Shown here one piece after another: positions 1 to 11,114 of a stretch of 60,000 bases of DNA. The first letter of the stretch is position 1. Each line of letters opens with the position of its first letter. The notes below the pieces were generated by a model. The model ran no database searches. It was given only the letters and a program-made list of their open reading frames with translations, and was not told where the DNA came from. This DNA is from Takakia lepidozioides (Eukaryota; Streptophyta; Takakiopsida; Takakiales; Takakiaceae): NCBI GenBank assembly GCA_030704615.1, contig CM060731.1, forward strand, positions 32,180,001 through 32,240,000, read 5' to 3'. The position numbers were made by a program, and so were the translations under genes.

Positions 1-443
1 CTCTACATCACATCTTTACATGCATGTTTCTAGGCAGGTATATCTTTGCAAACAAATGAGAAACACAACATGCACTATACAGTTTATTTTGATCCTCACT
101 ATTGAGGAAGGCTGGAGTCCTCTGCACTATGATACAAAAGGTAACAGGCATACAGTAAGACCTGTGTTGAGATTCCCAAAAAACCTTCAGCATGACCTCG
201 CTGAGTCTATGCACTCAGGAAGTTATAGGATGATGACATAGAAGTCACTTCTGCAAGCTGGTACTAGATCCCCTCAGAATTGGATAACAATCTTCATCCA
301 GAACGGGGGCCTGAGTTCCACAATGACCTTGTTCATAAGGCCCGTTAAACCCTGCATGGTTGTGGCCTGAAAACTAATGATTTTCAACCATACTAGCTTT
401 AATCTTTCAACTGGGTGACATTGGATGTAAGACACAAAAATGA

Positions 444-610
444 TTATTTTTGGTCTGCAAGCTCCTCGTCCCCCTCCACAATATAAGGGCTGTTTTCATC
501 CATTGTCTGGAAAAAATCGTAGTCCGGGCGAGGTTCTTGAATGTCATCCTCTGAGTCGTCAATGGCATGGCTGTCCACTTTGAACTTTTCAATTTGGTCC
601 ACATAGTTCT
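444..610 (-). CDS. putative last exon of an unidentified gene (acidic C-terminus)
   Basis: On the minus strand a good splice acceptor (pyrimidine-rich tract ending in GCTGCAG) at 611-612 opens about 55 codons ending in TAA at 444-446. The peptide begins ENYVDQIEKFKVDSH and is strongly acidic toward its end (DDSEDD, VEGDEEL), which looks like selected coding sequence rather than chance. The exon needs one nucleotide from the previous exon, which matches the phase-1 donor of the candidate first exon at 2160-2280. I do not recognise the family. Whether the two exons are one gene, and whether others lie between, is unproven. Confidence 0.35.
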
Positions 611-660
611 CTGCAGCACAGAGTTTCAGAATCAGGATCTTTGCATGTAGTCTGAACATT

Positions 661-2159
661 GTTTCCCTATGAACTTAGGATATGCTAACAGCAAACCCAG
701 ATAAGTGTGCTTTTGGAAACAAGGCAGTTCCAGAGACAGCCAAAAATAACATTATGTACTGTGTTACGACTTCATCCAAATATCACTCAATGCCATGGAT
801 TTAAATTCCAGTGACTCCACCTGAAGTGCTTCCATGCATGGCATTCTCTCATCAACCAGCCCAAACGGGCATGCACACACATGAGAAATGGACACACCGA
901 TGATCTACTCAGAAGCAAAAGCCAAGAACTCGAAGTACTCACAGTTGATGAAATTGAAAAACCTCTTGTGAAGCAGAGATTCTCAAAGAAATTGTTAAAC
1001 CTAAAGGCAGGTCATGTGGCAGAAGCAAAATCCAGGACTAGGGAATACCAAGAGACAGCAGGACCCGTCCTCCACGGAGCATCGTTGTCAAATAATTTCG
1101 TTCTATTGCACTTAGCCTCACAGCTTCACCTGCTCACAAAGTCACACAAACCAACCACCGACCAGTTGAGGGCAAACCGTCAGCACACCAAATGACTATA
1201 ATTCTGTAAGACCCTACAAGACATTTCCCTTAGACGTGGAAGCTGGAACCTCTTAGTTTCAACTTCTGCAGAAGCCGGACTTCAGGTATGGATCTAGCTA
1301 TGGATGTGCTCTGAAACTCCTTTCCAAGGTTTTCATATGGACTAACTCCATGCCGTGACAAAGTTGTGCCCCCTTCAGCATGATGCCATAGACTGGGTGT
1401 TCCTCCCGGGAGAGCTCTCCTCAGGGCTGGGTGTTCCTCCTCCCATGATGTGAGGATCTCAGTGCCACCAAGACCAGCTATCCGGGACTTTCCTGCCTAC
1501 ATTTCCATCATTTTCTCTTTCGCCAGCGTTTCATGTGGCAACGAGAGATGTGAAGTCTTTTGATAGATTAAGATCAAAAGACTAAGATGTGGACCTCCAG
1601 GGCTAATCTACATGTGAGATTATTAACAGATTTTGGTACAATGGGTTCCAAAAAAATTCAGCCCGGCACAATGCTCCTTCCTAGTCGTGGCGAAATCCAA
1701 AACGTGGCCTCTCCGCAACTGTTGAGAATAGCCCTACATACATGTCACAGGTACCCACTTTTGCACTCTGGCGATTGTCTCAATGGAGGCTTTCATTCCA
1801 CCTTCTGAGGTGCAATTTTGTGCTGCATATGGTGTCTACAAATTAAATGTCCAAGTTTTCAATTCCAATTTGAAGGTCCCGAATCTGAGATCAAAATGCC
1901 CCCTGAGCAAGTAAGTTACAGCTCGAAACCAAATGACTTCTTTTATTTAGTTCCAGGCACTGACTAACGGAAGTGGAACAAAACACTTACCTTTCATTTC
2001 CACAGCAACCATACGACCATAGCCGGATGGACAATAAGAACTTGATATAGGACAGGAGAAGACATGGGCTGGACAAAGAGAACTTGATATAGGATAGGAG
2101 AAGACACGGACACGACCGCCTCCCGTGGTCTATATAGAGAGAGAAACCGAAAAACTTAC
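661..2159. other. region between the two putative exons; no assigned feature
   Basis: If the exons at 2160-2280 and 444-610 belong together, this is their intron. It holds an imperfect 42-bp tandem duplication starting at about 2038 and 2080 (shared core GAACTTGATATAGGA). A 104-codon plus-strand reading frame at 881-1195 has no recognisable motif and was not called. Confidence 0.3.
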
Positions 2160-2280
2160 CACTGGGCACTTGAGCCTGTAACAGGAGAAGCAAGAGCAAC
2201 GTAAAGATCATCAAAGCCCATGGTCGCGCTCCCACAAACCACGTCGTCCCTCCATGTCTGACCTTCCTCGTTTGGGCCAT
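2160..2280 (-). CDS. putative first exon encoding a signal/anchor segment
   Basis: An ATG at 2280 (minus strand) opens 40 codons: a basic N-terminus (MAQTRKVRHGG) followed by a leucine-rich hydrophobic stretch (ALMIFTLLLLLLLQAQ), typical of an ER signal peptide or membrane anchor. It ends at a strong donor, CAGTG|GTAAGT, at 2159-2158. The phase (one leftover base) fits the acceptor at 611, giving a possible small secreted or membrane-anchored acidic protein, but intermediate exons in 661-2159 cannot be excluded. No family assigned. Confidence 0.35.
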
Positions 2281-4671
2281 CTTTTCTCACCTTCGCCTCA
2301 CCGTCCCCACACCCCGCCTCAACTATCCCACCACGGCCAACACACTACAGAACCAAAGTCCTCTCCTCTCCGCAACCATCCAACAAGCAAGAAGTCACCC
2401 TCTCTCACAGCACACTGCAAAACAATCTTCACAGCACAATGCAATCCCCAGCAAAATTGCTCACCACAATCCAATTCCCTCTTCCTCCTCTTCCTCTGAT
2501 CTCTGCAAAAGCCCAGACCTTGCAACAATCGTTTGCGAGCGCATTGCTCCACAGTCGGCCATACAAGCAGCCTATATTGTGTGCGCAGACGAAGACGAAG
2601 CTGCGCAGGGCTCCTTCCCTCCCACGCATCTGCAGCACGCCACGTTGGTCCCTCGGGCACGTAACGGTGCCGCTCAAAAAAACTCTCTCGTACTTGTACC
2701 CTATATTTGACTGTCTGTATACCACCACCGCTCTCTATTTTCCTTCATTTTTCTAAAATATCCTTCATCCATATATATATATATTTGTTTTTTGGAGAAC
2801 AGGGGACATATTATTATTATCATTATTGTATATTCTTAGTATCTGGGCAGTCCGTCCGAGGAAGTTTTTTTTTTTTTTTTCGGAGTACAAGATTAATATC
2901 GACATTGTCCAATTTTACTATTTTTTCCTTTTTTAAAGGAAGAATGGTGGGTTGGTCACAGCGAGTATTTCTGGAAATTTGGAAAATAGCACGAGTGGTT
3001 ACTGAGTTTTGCAAGAAATAGCCATATATTCTGTTCATCCATTGAAATTTGGATAGAAGCATCCTCCTCTCTACTTTCATCCATTTATATCATCTATATT
3101 TGGCAAATTCATCTATAATATATTTTTTACTTGGGCGATTTCATCCATGAAAAAACAGGGAATTTATGATAGAATATTCTATGTTATTCTTTGAGGTCGA
3201 AATTTGGCGATTATTCGCCACTAAAAAGAATGGTGGTTAGTCAATTTAGGTGAGGGGTGCGATGGCGGCCGGTCATCCATCGACTCGCACTGGGTACCGG
3301 ACATAACCGGGGGCACAGGGATGAAAAACGAATGGATATGTGCTCCTCACGGATGGAAAAAAGGAGCTCATCCATAATGAAGAATGAGTAACCAGGTTTA
3401 TGGCCACTACAGTTTCCTTCGCAGAAGGAAAAATACCCTCCCAATTACAAAAAAAAGCCCTGGTAAGAGAGACGAAAAAGACCAGAGAGTTTTTCACTCA
3501 ACACTAAATGGGTCATTAGTTATTACATATCAGTTGTAATATATATATATATTTAAGGGGACGGAATATTTATATATATTCACTTGATTCTGAACTCGTT
3601 AGTAGTAATAAGTTGAGTATTTGAGAATCCAGCATACATAACTACGCTCCGTTATCCGAAGCTTCAACCGTTCATATTTCATTCATTCTCTGTTCTTAAT
3701 GGGGGTCAGACAAACCGGCCGTAGCCGGTTTCCGGGCAGAACAGGTTGGCCTGCAAGTAGGGAAACCGGACGGACCGGTGGGTGACGGTGATGTGGCACG
3801 ACGCGAGAGCAACAACGTGAGCACGTCGGATGTCATTTTCCGTTGTGCGTTCGCGTTCCTGACGGCGCGGCAGCTACCGGCACCGGGTCCTGTCGGACGT
3901 CTCCCGACATTGCCTGCCCCTGCCAACGGCTAGGTACACTGCCTGTACTATCTGTGGCCGCAGCCGCCACTCTAGGTAGTTCTGACGGATGGAAGTAGTC
4001 CGTCATCCAATGTTCGATTACTTCATCCATCCCAAAAATGATGACCAGTTGACCGTTAGGAACTTGGGACATGAGTCACGAGCAGGAGAAAATAATGTGG
4101 AAAACTTCAAATATAATTGAAATATGGCCCACCAGGAATATACTGTCCTTTTGTATAGGACAACATTTCTTTATCTTTCTACATTTCCTTTTTTTTTTCC
4201 CCCTTACCTAGGTACCGGTAGTACAATTTTAAAAGATACGTGTTTAAGAGATAAAGATAATGTCGAGGAGCGCATTCCGTTACGTGGAAGATGCTGACGA
4301 TGGGAGGGGTACCTGGGGATCGTGGAATGGCCTGCAGGGGTCCGACTTGCGGTATTCCACGTTATCATTGACCTAAAAATGAACTAGGAATTTTGGAGGT
4401 GCTTTGGGTGTGTGAAAGGGATATGCATGGTTTACTTGGGTGGGGTGGGGTGGGCACTACCTACTAGTCGAGGGGGTACATGATTGTGGCCCATGACATG
4501 TATTATTGAGCATGGATCGCGATGGACCTTTAAAGGTTCGTCTCTCCATCTTTGCACGGACGAGAAAGAAAATACGTACTTTTATTTGGATATTCTTCAT
4601 ATTGTGAAAATACGATGGTGGCAGGGAACTTTGCTCTGCAATAGATAGAATTGTTGCAAAAATACATGTCT
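2281..4671. other. intergenic, no gene seen
   Basis: The first 450 bases are C- and CT-rich and could be promoter/5' leader of the minus-strand gene. 2700-3650 is AT-rich with homopolymers and an (AT)n run near 3540. 3690-4080 is GC-richer and repeats short CCGG-containing words. I see no supported coding sequence or RNA gene. Confidence 0.5.
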
Positions 4672-5283
4672 ATTTTTTTTTTTTTTATAGAACAGGGGAA
4701 ACTGGAAACTTTATTTGAAACTTATTGAAGGGAAAAAGATTAAAACTCTTGTATGCCATAAGGCATACTCACGGTAGACCGTGCTGGATAACCAACGAAC
4801 TATGACCATAATGCTGAACGGAATGACGCCCCTGAACCTAAATTGGACCATTACCGGGCTTTGACCCAATCGTGAGGTGAAACGGACCCAGTAACCCTTC
4901 CGAAGGGCTTAGAAGGTCTATTTCTGAAACACCAGGAATGATCGCTCACAAATCAGGCCTCTTAATTACAGTGAGAGGAGCACTAGTGTAGGTAGCCAAG
5001 TGGTTCCGAGTTTGTGCCTTGCCTATGGACAACCAAGGTGATATAGGGACAAAGTGTCCACCTTCCAACAGAAGGCAGTAGTGAGTACTCTTTGGGGATG
5101 AAGAAATACCATAAAGACCTTCCTTCTTCCGGAGGCATCGTCCTTTTCTGTTTAGGATGAAATAACCCCTTTTAAAGTAACCTCGTCGTGAGGCGTCGAG
5201 CACAAGGCTCATGGGACACCTATGTGGCTTTAAACCCACGACCACTTGTAGCCTTGTGGTCTAACCATTGGGCCATCTGTTGG
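4672..5283 (-). mobile_element. tRNA-derived SINE-like element
   Basis: Read on the minus strand, the 5' end carries RNA polymerase III promoter boxes: an A-box-like TGGCCCAATGG (plus positions 5265-5275) followed by a B-box-like GTGGGTTTAAAGCC (about 5226-5239). The far end, at about 4672-4686, is a run of about 15 T on the plus strand, that is a poly(A) tail in the element's orientation. tRNA-like head, unrelated body and A-tail are the hallmarks of a SINE. At about 600 bp it is longer than most SINEs, so the body may be compound. No target duplication was identified. Confidence 0.5.
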
Positions 5284-5677
5284 ATGCTTCAGGGATTACC
5301 ATAAGAATCGGTGCATCGTGACATTGTAAGTTATATTCTATAGTCATAGTTGATTTATCCATGCAAACCCAATTCATATTGCACACACACGGTCTTTTTT
5401 TACTCGCATACTACCACACATGACTTGCCCGAATCTAGACATACGACATATTTGTGAGTGGAAGTTATAGTCACATATGGAGCCTATAAGCATACCGCTA
5501 TTTGCTTGCTCACACCAAAATCCACATAAAAAATGGGACTCAATCCCCAATACTCAACCACAAATTATCAAACTACTTCTCGGTCTCCAAAGCTGCAACG
5601 GACGCCCAAATTTGTCAAACCCTCAAATTCAGACATGCGAAATTTATCGGTAATTAGCACAAAGTTGAATTTCAAAC
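5284..5677. other. intergenic, no gene seen
   Basis: AT-rich unique-looking sequence between the SINE-like element and the hAT-like element. Its last 8 bases (TTTCAAAC, 5670-5677) form the probable left target-site duplication of the latter. Confidence 0.5.
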
Positions 5678-7133
5678 CAGTGTTGGACTGGTATACCTGG
5701 TTGGACCTAGGTATGGAATACAGGTATGAATATATATATTGAAGAACATACCAGTCGGGTATGAACGAACCAGTGTACCAATGTCATACACGTACTGGGG
5801 GGAGTATGTCTTTAGGATTCCCCCCCCCCCCCCGCAACATACCATACCAGTCTGGGTATGTGCAAGTGCAGCGTGGTCACGATACCAGTATTGCAGCAAC
5901 TTTATGGTGGACAGAGCTGGGTATCAATATGGCGATGGCGTTAGATTTTTGTGCCTATGCTGCAGTAGGGTGCGGCTCCTTCAATGAGCAAAGTAGTGGC
6001 TGCGGATTGCAGCAATATTCTAGTCTTTGGCCTTGCAGCAAACAATCTGCCTTCATGAAGGCTCTTAGGGACGTACGTGCTATGTGTATGCAATCTCGAC
6101 AAGTGATTTTCTTCTTCTGGGGCCGGCTTCTTCTAACCTTTGCCTGATCTGAGCACTTCCCTTTGGAGACGAGGACCCTCTTGATGCTGAAGTGGTGCAC
6201 TTCAGGAGCTGAGGTGCGCACTTCAGCTTTAACAAAAAATAAAAAAAAATAAAAAAATGGATATGGATGATATTAATGTGGATGAAATACCATACCAGTG
6301 CTCATATACCCTCAGTATAAAAAGAAAACAAAAAACGATACCAATACCATACTCATATATAGCCCAAAATATAAAAATTCATACCCTATTCATACCCAGG
6401 TTGCTCATGTCTGTATAAATACTTATACCAGCCTGGTATGAAAAAAGGGTGGGACCCTTGATACCAGGACCAGTCTGGTATTAAAATTAGACACACCAGT
6501 CCAACACTCGTTCCAGTGTTGGACCGGTATATGGGGGCGAGGCGGGTATCAGCACGGGTAAGGGTATCAGAGCAGGGTACCAGAGTAGGCGGGAATAAGC
6601 AACCGGCAGTACCCCGGGCAGAACATATTGGGGGGAGTATAGCAAAATCCTAATACCTGGGCTCCTACCAGACCAGCCTGGTATTGCAAAGAACGCAGCT
6701 TTGTCGAGACCAGTACTCCCTCTTCCGCTGTCGCTTGCACCCTAGGTATCAATATGTAGAGCAGTGGGATTAGGGTGCAGCAATCGAGAGTTACGGCTCT
6801 TTGATTGAGGCGATCTAATGGCGATTTAAGATCAGTAAGTGCTTGGGTTTCTCATGTGGTCAAATTGTTAGGTGCTATGGTTTTCAAGCCTTTTCTGTTG
6901 ATTCTGGCTGTATGTATTGATACCAGTCTTAATACACCCCCAATATAAGTTTTGAAAATTGCAATACTGATACCATACCACACCGGGAAAATTAAACAAT
7001 ATACATACAGACTGGTACATTAAAAAGTTGACATCTACTTTGATACCATTACTTGTCACGTATGAAGGAGGCCTCTTTACCAACGATACCAGACCTTGGC
7101 TGGTATGAAGTGTATGATACCGGTCCAACACTG
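5678..7133. mobile_element. composite non-autonomous hAT-like element (two inverted-repeat units)
   Basis: The outer ends are inverted repeats: CAGTGTTGGACTGGTAT at 5678 and the reverse complement of CAGTGTTGGACCGGTAT ending at 7133. Flanking octamers TTTCAAAC (5670-5677) and GTTCAAAC (7134-7141) match at 7 of 8 positions, as expected for a hAT 8-bp target duplication. At 6501-6530 two terminal repeats meet end to end (CCAACACTC, then GTTC, then CAGTGTTGGACCGGTAT), so the element consists of a left unit (about 5678-6509) and a right unit (about 6514-7133). Both units are full of short GGTAT/ATACC words in both orientations, like subterminal transposase-binding repeats. No transposase is encoded. 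Confidence 0.65.
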
Positions 7134-7499
7134 GTTCAAACACTTTTTTTGGCCACAAATCTACCCATCTCCATATTCTCCCATATGGACACTCTCCCAT
7201 ATGGACACATTCTGTGCTAGCGCAAGACTCATGGCTCCACTTTCTATTAAGCCATTGCACACACCTCATTAGGGTAAATAGATTTCAAATTACCCGACAC
7301 AACCAAATAGTATGAAAAAATTGTAAATAGCTACTGCAACACATAGAAAGCCATTGATTCTCATTCATCCAAGTCCATGCCTTTTTTTTTAAATAAAAAA
7401 TAAAAGGGGATGAAGCCCTGAAAATCATATTAAAATCTAGGAAGTCCCGGAAAAAAAACCAGGACAGGAGGCCATAAGGCTTACATCTGTGAAAGATCG

Positions 7500-7970
7500 G
7501 GTAATACCCGATGCCCTTGCATTTGGCATAAATGTCTAACAAGGAGGTGTTTAGAATAAGATGTGGTACAATTCTTGCTCCGATGATTCACAATGGACCT
7601 CTTTGCCTTTTTCTTTAGTTGTAAAGCTCGTACATGCATTGCAAATACAAATGAATGTGACATGGTTGAGTTTCACCTTTTCCCGCATCATTTGCTCATA
7701 GGTCTCCAAAGGCTGTTGTGCATATCCTACAATCACAGTACTCTATGAAATCACATTTTGCTTAGTCAGATTGTCAAACACTCTCTTTGCAAGCTCCCAC
7801 ATTTGGCATATATGTTCAAAATGACATGATCCAATATACAATTCCCACTTTGATGATTGGTACCATGGACGTCTTTGTCCTTTTTCAGGGCTGCCAGACT
7901 CATACATGCATTGCAAATGGGAAAAAACGTGACGTGGTTGGGCTTCACTCCTTCCACATCGTTTGCTCAT
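7500..7970 (-). pseudogene. PPR protein pseudogene (PLS-type repeats)
   Basis: The minus strand encodes, in shifting frames, two successive pentatricopeptide units with the characteristic plant wording: VKPNHVTF...NACMSLAALKK...VHG...NIYAKCGSL, then VKLNHVTF...NACTSFTTKEKGKEVH. PPR proteins are organelle RNA-binding factors. Stops and frameshifts break the frame repeatedly and there is no start or C-terminal domain, so this is a short relic of an intronless-type PPR gene. Homology fades toward 7285. Confidence 0.7.
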
Positions 7971-9671
7971 TCGTCTCTAAAGTCTACATGAATTCTAGAC
8001 AACAGAATGGCTTCAATTTGTTCGAAGTATATACTGAGAGTCTTCTAGTCTCCCAAAACTAAATCAAAAGCCGTAGAATAGCAACCCCCGACCCAACAAA
8101 TTAGTACAGGCAGATCAACATCAACAAGTGGACAATTTGTCTATAACAACTTGAATATATTATGGTTGGTCATTATCGCTTATTAAATTAATTGATCAGT
8201 TTATTCTTAGTACACAATGGTACTTATTATTTAATATTATTTTCACTATAAATTGTTTGTTTGTTTGTTTGGTTTTTTTTTAAACAAAGGACAGAGACAT
8301 TGGAAATATGTCAAAGACATTTAATTTTCTTCATACTTTACTAAAGGGAGGGAAAAATATTAGATTTTATAACACACTACACATCTAGAATAAGTTTGAT
8401 ACTATATAGACGTGAATATGATCCATCAACGTCGATCTGATAAAACAAATCATATAGTTTCCTATCGGCATGGACTTGTACTTCATGACATGTATAGTAG
8501 GTGTATGTTGGATATGGCCACCCTAGCTATAAAAATGGGTTACCTGGGTGAACCCGTTACTACTGTGTGGATACATGGGGACTTTCAAGTCGTTAGGGGA
8601 GGGTCGTTGTAAGGTGTCCACTTTCCATACATAAGGCACTCACTGTTGAGCATGCTCGCACAGGGGAGAAAATGAATATAGTGTTGTTCACAACTATCGG
8701 GTTATGAATTTTGGACATGATATGAACCATAGATCAATCATATGGCACTTCATAATTGGTGAGTTATTAAAGAATAGAAATTGAAACAATGCAACATTAC
8801 GAAATTAAATTCCAAATTTGCATGCGGAACTCTTTCATGTGGTTTTTTAACACATGGGAATCTCATGCAAAGATTCTGTTACTACTGAAGCTCATCATCA
8901 TCCCATGATACAAAGAATTCAAAGCTATCTAAGTTTATGAATGAGTTTGAACTTTTGTACCGGAAACTCTTGCATGTAACTTTTTTTATGAAAGGGAATC
9001 TCATGCAAAGAAGTCACTATTGAAGCTACTTGATCTTGTTGTTTCTACGTGTTAAGAAATATTTTGAAAGTGATTTAGATTCATAGTATTGGATTTCTTT
9101 TGCTATGTGAGCACAGTTTTTGATGGTTTCACAATTTTTCTCGCATGAGCATATTTTCGTTTTGATATAGTATATTCTTTGGATGTTCAGATAATGTGTA
9201 GAAATATTCCCATTTTGCTCGCGTACGTTCAAAAGGCAACCTCTTGGCAGAGTAGGGTATGAATGATCACAACATTTTTTGTTAGTTTGCATCAAACACA
9301 ACAAGAAAATGCATGTTTTGTCACAAAGTCTAGAATGATCCAAAAAATAGCCAAAGCGTCCAAATCCACTTGTTACTCAAACTCAAATTGAGTGACTAAG
9401 ACAAGTGATTTAAGACATGTTATCTCACTATTTTCTCTATATACTTGCCGCATAGTTTTATAAAAAGACCCAATAAATCAAACTATTATAGTATCACCTA
9501 CTCCCTGAAGAAGGTCAAACAATACGAAAGAGGATGGGTATAAAATTGCAGTGAGGTGAGATGAAGCTGCCCCCAGCAACCTCTGTTCAACGTTAAATAA
9601 ATAGAGCTTGAGCCTTTTGTAAAGCAACAGAAACATAGTGTCTAAAGAAAGCTATAAGAACAAAAACATGT
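7971..9671. other. AT-rich intergenic, no gene seen
   Basis: Mostly AT-rich sequence with simple TTTG and poly(T) runs near 8250-8290. A 105-codon minus-strand frame (9026-9343) has atypical low-complexity composition and no motif. A near-repeat containing CATGCAAAGA with nearby CTCATGCA occurs at about 8870-8885 and 9000-9015. No supported gene. Confidence 0.5.
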
Positions 9672-9935
9672 AATGTCTCTTGCTTCGTAATGAGGTACTT
9701 CTCCAGCTCTTATTTTTCCAATGTTGATGTTCTCCATCTGGAACAAATCCACACATGTCTATAGAAATACTTAAAAAACCAAATGACCATCAAAACTTAG
9801 GCTTGTAAAAGTCGCGATAGTCATTTGGTTATTTAAGGAGGCCGGGTCACATGTGTGGATCTGTTCCAGGTGGAGAACATTGACAGATTGGATAAAGTAG
9901 ACATGGAGAAGCACCGCATTACGAAGTAGGAGATA
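9672..9935. repeat. long imperfect foldback (inverted repeat)
   Basis: The left arm (9672-9787) and right arm (9819-9935) are reverse complements with scattered mismatches. For example GATGTTCTCCATCTGGAACA pairs with TGTTCCAGGTGGAGAACATT, TCCACACATGT with ACATGTGTGGA, and CCAAATGAC with GTCATTTGG close to a loop of about 30 bases. The transcript would form a hairpin of over 100 bp. It could be a foldback MITE or a small-RNA precursor. No coding sequence. Confidence 0.65.
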
Positions 9936-10063
9936 CTACAAAAAGAGCTTCAAGGCTACAAACAAATATTTTCCGCTGCGCGATGGGCACATATACAAAG
10001 AAAGTCGTTGAATTGATGATGCAGACAACTGCCAAAGGGAGGAATGTGTCGATGGGGTGACGT

Positions 10064-10530
10064 TCATACTCCTTTCCTTGTGCAGCTACTAAGGCAACAA
10101 CTCCTTGTGATGAGGGTGTGCGTGGGAGGAGATCTGAGAATCAGCCATGACAACGTCCGCCAATGTATGTAGCCCGTTGTGAAAGAGGACAATGTCAACC
10201 TGTCGTCGAATGGAATGGTGATCGTGGGATAGGAGTACGTGCATTTGCTCTTGAAGGGTATGAACCTCGACATCGCGAGCAACCGCAGTTGTTGCATCTC
10301 AAATGCTGTCATGAGTCGCAGTGCGTTTTCCACCGCAAGGGCAACAAAGAAGATGTACGCTGAGTGAGTCGATAGGATGGTGACAAACACAACATTGTAG
10401 TCTTAATAGAGAGGGATGTGGAAGACCAAGTCTCACTCGAAGGGAGGTGGTAAATACAGCAGAGGATATACGAAAGGGTGCAATGGTTGGTCGTACCGTG
10501 AGGCACGTGCTTGCTCCTAGCCAGCGCAAA
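10064..10530 (-). mobile_element. non-LTR retrotransposon (LINE) 3' fragment with CCHC motif and nuclease-like tail
   Basis: The minus strand encodes the C-terminal part of a LINE polyprotein: LTVRPTIAPFRISSAVF...LRVRLGLPHPS, then a cysteine/histidine knuckle (CCVCHHPIDSLSVHLLCC), then THDSI and, after a stop, a segment with spaced acidic residues (RRQVDIVLF...TLADVVMAD) that resembles the restriction-enzyme-like endonuclease of R2-type LINEs. At least one stop interrupts it. The same family is present on the plus strand at 40841-41720, where the motif LTVRPTIAPFPMSSAIF recurs. Confidence 0.55.
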
Positions 10531-10794
10531 GACTATATTCTTATTCATCTCTCAATTTGTATTCCTCTAAATGCTCACCCAACCACCTCTTTAGACTTCA
10601 TAAGGTACCCGCCTACATGGCCAAGGATCTTACGTAGTTGTAAGATTAGTACTTTCCCTTTAAAAGAATCTTTCCATCGACCATTTTTTTTGGGAATCCG
10701 GAAAGAAATTCCTTAAATTTCTTTACATTAGAACCCTCCCCCTCTACGCATTAAACGTTCATAGGAAGCAACTTTTGCCGCTTTTTAGGTATCT

Positions 10795-11114
10795 TACCGT
10801 ACTTACCTAGCTTATTAGGCGCTTCCGCGCCTAATAATTAATAAAAATAGAATATTATTAGGCAGATTCGTTTTTATTATTTAGGCACCTCACCTAGGTA
10901 ATTTCCAAACATTAGGCATGTATTACAGTCGACCCTATTGTTGAGGTAATTTTCTTTAGAAAAAACATAATGGTTTTGAAAATAGATTCCAGCAATTAGG
11001 CACTTCTCAGCACATTTTTCTAAGTTTTAGGCATATTTTTCAAAACTGTTCTAAATTTAATTATGCACTTGATTTTGAATTAATTATTGCCTAATAAGCT
11101 AGGTAAGTACGGTA
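10795..11114. mobile_element. MITE with perfect 26-bp terminal inverted repeats
   Basis: Bases 10795-10820 (starting TACCGTACTTACCTAGC) are the exact reverse complement of 11089-11114. The 320-bp element is AT-rich and non-coding. The outermost TA on each side could be a TA target duplication as in Tc1/mariner-derived (Stowaway-type) MITEs. Perfect arms suggest recent movement. Confidence 0.7.

Noticed and set aside
881-1195. 104-codon plus-strand frame
   Set aside because: No motif, no splice context, and it would overlap the presumed intron of the minus-strand gene.
5739-6147. Overlapping plus-strand frames of 82 and 128 codons
   Set aside because: They lie in the non-coding hAT-like element and translate a poly(C) tract and subterminal repeats.
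8530-8660. Second copy of the 4.7-5.3 kb SINE-like element
   Set aside because: Only short scattered word matches (for example TGTCCAC..TTCCA) are shared; no Pol III boxes or tail.
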